The notes under the pieces are model-generated. The model ran no database searches, was not told the origin of the DNA, and was given only the letters and a program-made list of their open reading frames with translations. This document shows, in pieces, positions 57,400-64,000 of a stretch of 64,000 bases of DNA. Location: contig NC_035449.2 of assembly GCF_002127325.2 (NCBI RefSeq), positions 78,096,693-78,160,692 on the forward strand, in the 5' to 3' direction. Position 1 is the stretch's first letter. Every line of letters begins with the position of its first letter. Both the position numbers and the translations under genes were made by a program. The stretch comes from Helianthus annuus (Eukaryota; Streptophyta; Magnoliopsida; Asterales; Asteraceae).

Positions 57400-59000
57400 A
57401 AAGAAGTATAAAAATTGGAAGTGTAAGAGACCACTATAGAGTGACAAGTGTCCCAAAAGAAATCAAGTGGAAAGTGTAATTTTGTCAAAGAGAATAAAAA
57501 GATTATGCACATGCAAGTCATATGGTATTTCCCCACCTATTTTTTAAACGTCCGTAACTTTTTTATACGTCATTTGTTTTTTTTTAATTATACCATAAAA
57601 TCGAGCGTCTTTTTATCTTTAGAAAAAAAATTTGAAAACCCACTTACGTATTACACCATGGTCATAACGTAAAACTCAATGAGAAAACTCAGTTGCGTAT
57701 TACACAATGAATATAACATAAAACACAATGAGTATCAAACTAAAAACACAATGGAAAGTAGACTAAATACACAATCGATGACAACAGATAAAAGACACAG
57801 TGGACATAAAGTAAAACACAATGACTATTAGATTAAAAACAAAATGGAAAGTAGAACAAAAACACAATCGATGACAACAGATAAAAGACACAATGGACAT
57901 AACGTAAAACATAATGAATATCAAACTAAAAACACAATGGAAAGTATACTAAAAACACAATTTATGACGACATATTAAAGACAAAATTAGTGAGAGCAAA
58001 TAAAAGACACAATGGACAACACACTAAAACCAAGGTTGGAGAACTCGCTAGTCGCTAGTCGGCCGGTGAAGTGGGGACTAGCGACTACTCGGGATTACTC
58101 GGGATTAATCAGGATTAATCGGATCAGGTTTTTTATATGTAATTTTCAGTTTTATATATAAATATATACATTTTTATAGGTAAATATTTTAAGTAGCTAG
58201 GTTTTAAATCTTACTCAACTCATTTATTTAAGTATACATGATTAATTGTTGGAATTCAAATGATTTGGTTGGAAACTGACCGGAATTTAGAGGTTTTGGC
58301 CGGAATATACAGGTTTTTTGCTGGAATCGTCGACTTTTGGCTGGCCTAGTCGGACCTAGTCGTGCCTAGTCGGACCTAGTCGGTTAATGGACCGATTTAA
58401 GAAAAATTACTCAGTAACTAGACGACTAGCGATTAATCGCCGACTAATCGTCGCCTAGTCGCGATTTTTACAACACTGACTAAAACACAGCAGGCAACAT
58501 ACTAATACACAATGAACAACAGATTAGAACACAATGGTTAGAATAATAAACACAATGACCAGAATCTATAACACAATATATAGAGTACCAAAATATAACA
58601 CCATTTTTATTGTGTCATAAATTGTGTTATAAGTTTTGATAAAAACGCAGTGGCATGAACTCAAATTAACATTGTGTTATAAGTTTTGATAATAACACAA
58701 TGTTTAGAAGTCCTAGTAAAAACGTAATGAACAAAACCCAGTTAAAATACACAATGATCTGAACCTTTAACACAATGCAAAAAAAAAAAACCCAGTAAAA
58801 CTGAAATTTTTTATTTTATTTTTATATAGCAATATCATACTCATATTAAAGATAAAAAACGCTTGTTATTATGGTGAAGTTTTAAAAAAAATGTCATATG
58901 AAAAAGTTATGGACGTTTTAAATTGATGAGGGAATTGACATGTGGCTTGCATGTGGAGAGAGAAAGTAAATAAATGTAGGATTCCTTTTATACTTCTTTT
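57400..59000. mobile_element. Third long-TIR element with CACAATG repeats
   Basis: The outer arms are inverted copies: AAGAAGTATAAAA at 57401-57413 and its reverse at 58987-58999, then ACATGCAAG and AAACGTCCGTAACTTTTT in matching order. Between them lie many copies of a loose unit AAACACAATGG/AAAGACACAATGGAC (about 57700-58020 and 58490-58790). A hAT MITE at 58031-58478 splits the array. I could not fix a TSD. Confidence 0.65.
58031..58478. mobile_element. hAT-type MITE with perfect 8-bp TSD, nested
   Basis: The 448-bp insertion starts CAAGGTTGGAGAAC and ends TTTTACAACACTG; ACTAAAAC is duplicated perfectly at 58023-58030 and 58479-58486. Both ends are rich in CGACTAG and CTAGTCG units, and the interior has four copies of CCTAGTCGG. 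Non-coding. Confidence 0.88.
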
Positions 59001-59012
59001 CTTTAAAACTAA

Positions 59013-60186
59013 TCTCAACCCTCCAAATCTTAGATCAATGGACCAAAATCCTTCTTACCCTTCTTATTTATTTTTTCCTTTATAATTGATCATAACCCAT
59101 AAAAACAAGTCATAAAGCTTGTAGATTGGGGGTAGTAATAGGTCGGTTTTGGGTAATTTCAATCTCATACCAGCTAAGTATAAAATCTTGTCTCATACTT
59201 AGTTCAAAACTTGACAGGTATCTATCAGGTAATTACGGGTCAGGTATCGGGCATACCTGCGGGTTTCGGGTATACATGTTAGTATATTAGAAATACTAGT
59301 TGGGTATACTTAACCTGTCACACCCCTACCTAGGCGGAAACACGGGAATGCAACGAGCCAAAAGCTATCACACAATTCCTCAAGAGAAAAAAATGGTTCA
59401 TGGAGTTAAGTCCTCAAATGATACCTCTACCAAGTCCAAATCCATGAAATTGTATCTTGTGAAAAACATGCTAAAAGGTCAACTACGATAGTTGGTACGT
59501 TGCAGGTTTAAGACACATCGATTAAATACATTAATTAATAAGATAATTGTTGAGATTATTGCTTACATAAGATGGGTAAAAGGAAAATTCACATTATGTT
59601 CACATATGTTACAACCAAGCCTACTGTCATTTCCGTTTTCACCCAAGTTATTGTTTCACACGATAAAAACAAAGAGCACATTGTGTCCGTTTTCAAGTAT
59701 CCATGTTTTCAGTTTTTAGGTTTTCAATTTTCAAGTTCTCACATTTTCAATTGGAGGAAGTTCACTCAAATGCCGTTTTAAATGGTGATTAGTTAGCTAG
59801 CAGATAGATACACAAATAATGAGTAGGGGTGTCAATCTAGATAGTGTTGTGACAAACGACAAGATAACAAATATATCCATACAAGTTAATCCTAGCTAAT
59901 TTTACAATTACGTGAATTAGACTTAATTATATAGTAATTTAGTCTACTAAGTCTAGCAATATATAGGATATGCATTTAACATGATCTATTCGCCATATCG
60001 TGATACGATATAAAACAATTCTAGTGACCGTAGGTAGATTATCCGGTTAAACAATTTGTGTCAGGACAGTTCCAGTTCGCCCAGAACGGAATAACATTGG
60101 CATTATTATTACACGTCCATATGAAAGCGAAGAATGTCGATGATATAGAATAAGTATATGTATTTGACGTGTGTCGAGTGTGTACG
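59013..60186. other. Mixed transposon fragments without a gene
   Basis: 59130-59310 has GGGTATACCTGCGGGT-like repeats, reminiscent of hAT subterminal DNA. At 59317 the plus strand reads TGTCACACCCCTACC and then GGCGGAAACACGGG, which looks like the 3' end of a minus-strand gypsy LTR (GTGTTTCCGCC...TGTGACA), but its extent cannot be followed. Frames at 59300-59781 lack domain support. Confidence 0.4.
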
Positions 60187-60560
60187 GATTTTCACTATAT
60201 TTTTAAGTTTTTTTTACTCTTTTATCAAGCTTTAAATTTTATAAAACACGATATAACACTGGCGTAGCATAGTGATGGTAAGATACCGAGGTTGTCCAAG
60301 GACACAAGATCTTTTAATACCAGTTTATCGTCAACGTCTAATTGACCCAAATTTTCAGAAAAGCTTTTTAAAAAATTAAAAATAAAGGAAGAAACTAAAA
60401 TTATAAAAGAAACAAGTAAACAAGAAAGAATCACTTGGTTCCGACTCATCTTTTATGTATCCTTTGATGATTTACCCATTTTAGGTTTTTAAGAGAATAT
60501 CTTAGTTATCGTGGCATGTCCCTCGTTTGGAGGCAACGCTACCCTCAGCCATATTGGTCT
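60187..60560 (-). repeat. Fragment related to solo LTR D, minus strand
   Basis: Its reverse complement follows LTR D in the order CAAACGAGGG/TAACGT block, AAACTAAAAT region, TTAGACGTTGACGATAAAC, CTTGTGTCCTTGGACAACCT and CGTGTTTTATAAAATTTAAA, matching about 21860-22240. It is diverged and truncated, ending directly beside the family I LTR at 60562. Confidence 0.75.
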
Positions 60561-61280
60561 GTGTAACACCCCGTGTTTCTGAAGTCAAAGTCAAAGTCAA
60601 GATTGAAGTCAAAGTGAGAAAAGATTGCTAATAGCGATCTGTCACTCCTTGCTCTAATCCTGTTTTGACTTCTTTGACTTATACTTAGTCTATTTCATCA
60701 TTTACGTTAGTTGTATTATGTGGAGTAATTGTTAAGAATCGCAGTAATCGATGTATATTTATCGCTATGAATCGCTTTACGACTGTGAATAATAGGAAGT
60801 GACAATGCGATAAAGTCAACTAAACAATAATTAACCTAATTTCATCAACAATCGAATCGAGATCGCACTCGCAACTCGAATTACGCATTTTGGTTAATTA
60901 TATATGTGTGTGTGCCTTTTATGTGTTACTTGTGCATGTTTATTTACGTATGTGTGATAATCAATCGGATCGCAATCGAAACTCAAACGCAATCGAACTC
61001 AATCGCAATCGAAACGGTATGATAATTAGTGGAGAAGAGATAGCGCGAGATATGAATAGTTGGGATTAAAAGTAATATGACTAGGAAACTCTATCGCATT
61101 CGCATCGCTCGCAATCGCAATCGAAATATCAAAACTCGTCGCACCGAACACTCGAACCAAGTGCCAGCCGGACGGATTGCCATCCGACCGGGCTGCCATC
61201 CGGTCAAGGTGCCGTACGACCGGGCTGCTAACCGGGCGAGATGCCATCCGACCGACCAGCCCTTTCCACTTTGGGAACCC

Positions 61281-61288
61281 TATAAATA
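61281..61288 (+). promoter_or_regulatory. TATA box of the family I LTR
   Basis: TATAAATA, about 30 bp after the palindrome block, as in the minus copy at 33767-33774. Confidence 0.7.
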
Positions 61289-61959
61289 CCCCATGTCACT
61301 TTCATTCTTTCCACTTTTGGCAAGTGACATCCGACCAGCTCGTTCTCCTCACCTTTTCTTCGATTTCTCTCAATTCCGGCAAGTTCTCGTCCTAAATATT
61401 GTACTTCCTTAATCTACACGCACTCCTACACCTTTCTATCTTTTGAATCTTAACTTTTAACCGTGAAATCACCAAGATTCAAGGTGTTCTAGGATGACGT
61501 CATCATGTGTTCTTGAAGAACTTCATGTTTTGGCCTCAATCCACCAAGAACAACTTAGATCTAACCGATTTCCACACAAACAAACAAAGATCTTGCATAG
61601 ATCTAAATACATTCATGGTGAAAAAGGATTGAAAGATGGTTTCTAACTTTCTTTCAACTCTTTTACACTCAATGCACTCAAAACCGATAGAATCGGACCT
61701 TGTTCTAGTCTTCTACTCATTCTTAGTGATGTGCTAGTTCAAGATCTGGATTCTACCCACGAGACCACCGATTTCGGGTTAACCAAGAACCACCTTCTTG
61801 AACCGGTTAACTGGTCGAACTAGGGTGATTCCTGTTTGACCGGATCACTTGGGTCAAGATGGGGTACTGTTGATTAAGTCGTTGTCAAAACGTCTCGATA
61901 AAACGACAAATAATCAAAACGACCAAGTGAAAGACGAACGGAACGACCAGGACGGAGTG

Positions 61960-62520
61960 CTGTCCGACCGGACTACTGTCCGAACGAACAGCCATCCGAG
62001 CAACCGGCCGTCCGAACGACTTACACCTTGGGTCCTACACTTAACCAATTTTACCGAGATCTGGAGTCTGAGTGTTGAACAAATTGCTATCCGATCGGAC
62101 TACCATCCGACCGAACTGCCATTCGGATCATGAGACATTTGGACTTTAACACTTAAACAATTTTCAAACATGTTCAATGCACTATGGATGTCACCCGACC
62201 GGACTACTGTCCGATCAAGTGACAACCTGCTGTGAACTTGTTCTCACTGAAGTGTGAACCTATCGGATTGCCGTCCGATCGGCGATCGACCGACCAGAAA
62301 GGTAGAAATACTACAATGTCTTCAAAATACCACAACAAAAACTTCAAAAGTCAAGCCATCATACACAAACACATCCTTCTCAAAGGAAGAAACAATCCAC
62401 TCGAACAGTCATCCGACCGGACCACTGTCCGACCGAACCACTGTCCAAACGGATTACCACCCGCACGACCGGCTGTCCGATCGGATCACCATCCGATCGA
62501 ACTGCTGTTCGACCCACTTG
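61960..62520 (+). repeat. Second palindrome block in the family I LTR
   Basis: Three clusters (61960-62125, 62190-62285 and 62400-62515) hold about 15 variants of GTCCGACCGGAC and CATCCGATCGGA. They lie downstream of the TATA box and would be transcribed. Confidence 0.75.
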
Positions 62521-63350
62521 TACTTTGCATCGTTTTGCGCGCCGTTTATCGTTACATTATCAATATATTCAGGCTAACCCTACTCCCTAGCGCTCCCTTC
62601 AATCCATCAATCATTGTGAGTATACTCGATCCCCTTTGCTTTACGCACTTTTGGGTGTTACATACGTTACTTATACAAAATCACATCGAACACACTACAC
62701 AATGCTTATAACGCTAACCGTTACCGCATGTCATACGTAACTTAATGAATGCTTGTTTGTTATGTTTACACATGGAATGCTGTCTACCTGCCTTAGCAAC
62801 GATAGTACTATAGGTTGGACTCAGCACTCGCTCACGCGGGGGTTGTTAAGGAAAATTATTTGCATGGATTACAGTGGTGATCATGTATTACGAACTGCCT
62901 TGGGCAGTCAACCCGCAGTCATTGGTATCGATAGGTTCATGTCGATAACTAACATGCTTCGTTTTACTCAGTGTACGTGCTGGTTATGCGTAAACTATTT
63001 CGAACTCTATATGCTATTATCAAACTTGTATATTCGCCTTTACACTATGTGTATTGACTTTTATTTTAACGTTTGTGACAGGTGCTTAAGGTGTCTATTT
63101 GCTTGGAAATCAAGGCTAGGAAAGAGTCTTAGTAACCAACAAATAGTTGTCTGTACTAATGAAACCTGAGTTGTCGGAACAGAACAATTTGCCTAGATTT
63201 GTCTGTAAATATTTGTTTGCCTTTTGAGACATGGTATGGGATATGTTACTTTAAATTTAATGGCAATGATAATTGTTATGGAAACTTCTGGACAATCTGT
63301 TTCGCTCAGTGCCACGCCCCGATGTTTCCGCCATCGGTTTTGGTGTGACA

Positions 63351-64000
63351 GATTGGTATCAGGGCCATAACTATAGGGAATTAGGCAAGACTCAACCTAG
63401 TCCGGGTCGATGTCTTAGAGACCTAGTCTATAGTTAGGAACCAACCGACCGACTTGTGCAAACCCTTAAGGTTTGATACGAGCTTAGGCGCTATATCTCG
63501 CTATTCTCGCTTACACTACACTATCACCGCACAATTATTCAAAACCAAACGAAGTAATTTGATCGAGATTAGGTGTGAAAACCGCAAACTCTCGATTAAA
63601 TTGCTTATTGATTTGTATTTATCTATAAAACGCAAGAATTCGCGTTGAATCAGGAGTGAAATCCATACTTTAACGCGGGTTTTTCGTCGCTATTTCTAAC
63701 AAAAGCCGGAACAAAGTTGTTAAGCCAGGGGTGAAACCCGAACCTTGGCAATTTATTCCGCTCAATTTTGCTTTACAAAACTCTCACCAAAGTCTCGACG
63801 GACTCCAACGACCTGAAGTCACGATATGACTAAAGAGATGTGTGCCGAACGCCCAAGAATCAAGGCAGAGGCACAATCCTGAAAGTCAAAATGTATACGA
63901 CAAGTCCTTGAGAATAGTCGAATCACTTTGGATAGTCAATGCCTAATATCCGTAGACAATCTATTTTCCCCGATTTTTATGTGTTTCGATTCTGAGCCCG
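63351..64000 (+). mobile_element. Start of the internal region of the family I element
   Basis: Leader with repeated GGTGTGAAA and GGGGTGAAACCC-like phrases. No gag start is reached before the window ends. Confidence 0.7.
63354..63366 (+). other. Primer-binding site of the family I element
   Basis: TGGTATCAGGGCC, one base off the initiator methionine tRNA complement. Confidence 0.8.

Larger units (their letters stand above)
60562..63350 (+). repeat. 5' LTR of a family I gypsy element
   Basis: It starts TGTAACACCCC and ends TTTTGGTGTGACA with a primer site three bases on, so it is a 5' LTR on the plus strand, 2789 bp. The first half matches the minus-strand copy at 32696-34406. TATA box TATAAATA at 61281-61288. 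Palindrome-rich blocks of CCATCCGACCGG type lie before it (61165-61253) and after it (61960-62520). Frames in it are spurious. Confidence 0.88.

Noticed and set aside
62232..62711. 159-codon frame in the family I LTR
   Set aside because: It lies over the palindromic repeat block, which lacks stops by composition; the equivalent minus-strand copy has no matching frame.

Overview
This 64 kb window looks like nuclear, transposon-rich DNA from a flowering plant. I would guess the daisy family (Asteraceae), because the long-LTR chromovirus LTRs and the leader motifs resemble families I associate with that group, but the sequence alone does not prove it. I see no intact host gene, no rRNA or tRNA gene and no CRISPR array. 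Nearly everything is mobile DNA, with AT-rich filler between elements.

The left half (1-34406) is a tower of nested LTR retrotransposons. From outside in: a minus-strand LTR of family I (32696-34406) was hit by a plus-strand Ty3/gypsy element E (26400-32695 visible). The RT gene of E was hit by B (13031-26399 visible), which has gag but no pol. B was hit twice: in gag by the young Ty3/gypsy element A (1-13030, 5' LTR cut by the window edge) and in its 3' non-coding part by minus-strand gypsy element C (16785-25035, TSD TGAGC). The gag of C was split by a solo LTR, D (20608-22303, TSD CTAG). This order is a relative chronology written in the sequence.

The middle (34407-43247) holds a minus-strand retrotransposon ORF1-like remnant with five internal stops, a hAT MITE with a perfect 8-bp TSD, a long fold-back element embedded in TA repeats, a G-rich tract, and a hAT transposase gene that is open except for one extra A in an A8 run. 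The hAT has AACCGGTT-rich flanks on both sides. Its 3' half is displaced by a complete Ty3/gypsy element G (43248-52956, TSD TTAAT).

The right part (53371-64000) has a Pack-MULE-like element (perfect 9-bp TSD) carrying what look like two spliced exons of an unidentified gene, a second long-TIR element, a third long-TIR element with CACAATG-type repeats and its own nested hAT MITE (perfect 8-bp TSD), a fragment related to LTR D, and the 5' LTR plus leader of another family I gypsy element that runs off the window.

Elements A, E and G encode gag, protease, reverse transcriptase, RNase H, D,D35E integrase and a C-terminal chromodomain-like segment as one polyprotein (E only from RT onward), which places them in the Tekay/Del-like chromoviruses. 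The observations I find most worth following are: (1) a short perfect hairpin, with compensating base changes between elements, sitting between the pol stop and the polypurine tract in all four gypsy elements whose 3' end is visible; (2) arrays of short palindromes just upstream of the TATA box in four LTR families; (3) a high ratio of premature stop codons to frameshifts, consistent with cytosine deamination of methylated silent copies; (4) an uninterrupted 543-codon acidic proline-rich ORF upstream of gag in A; (5) duplicated 3' priming signals inside the LTRs of G.
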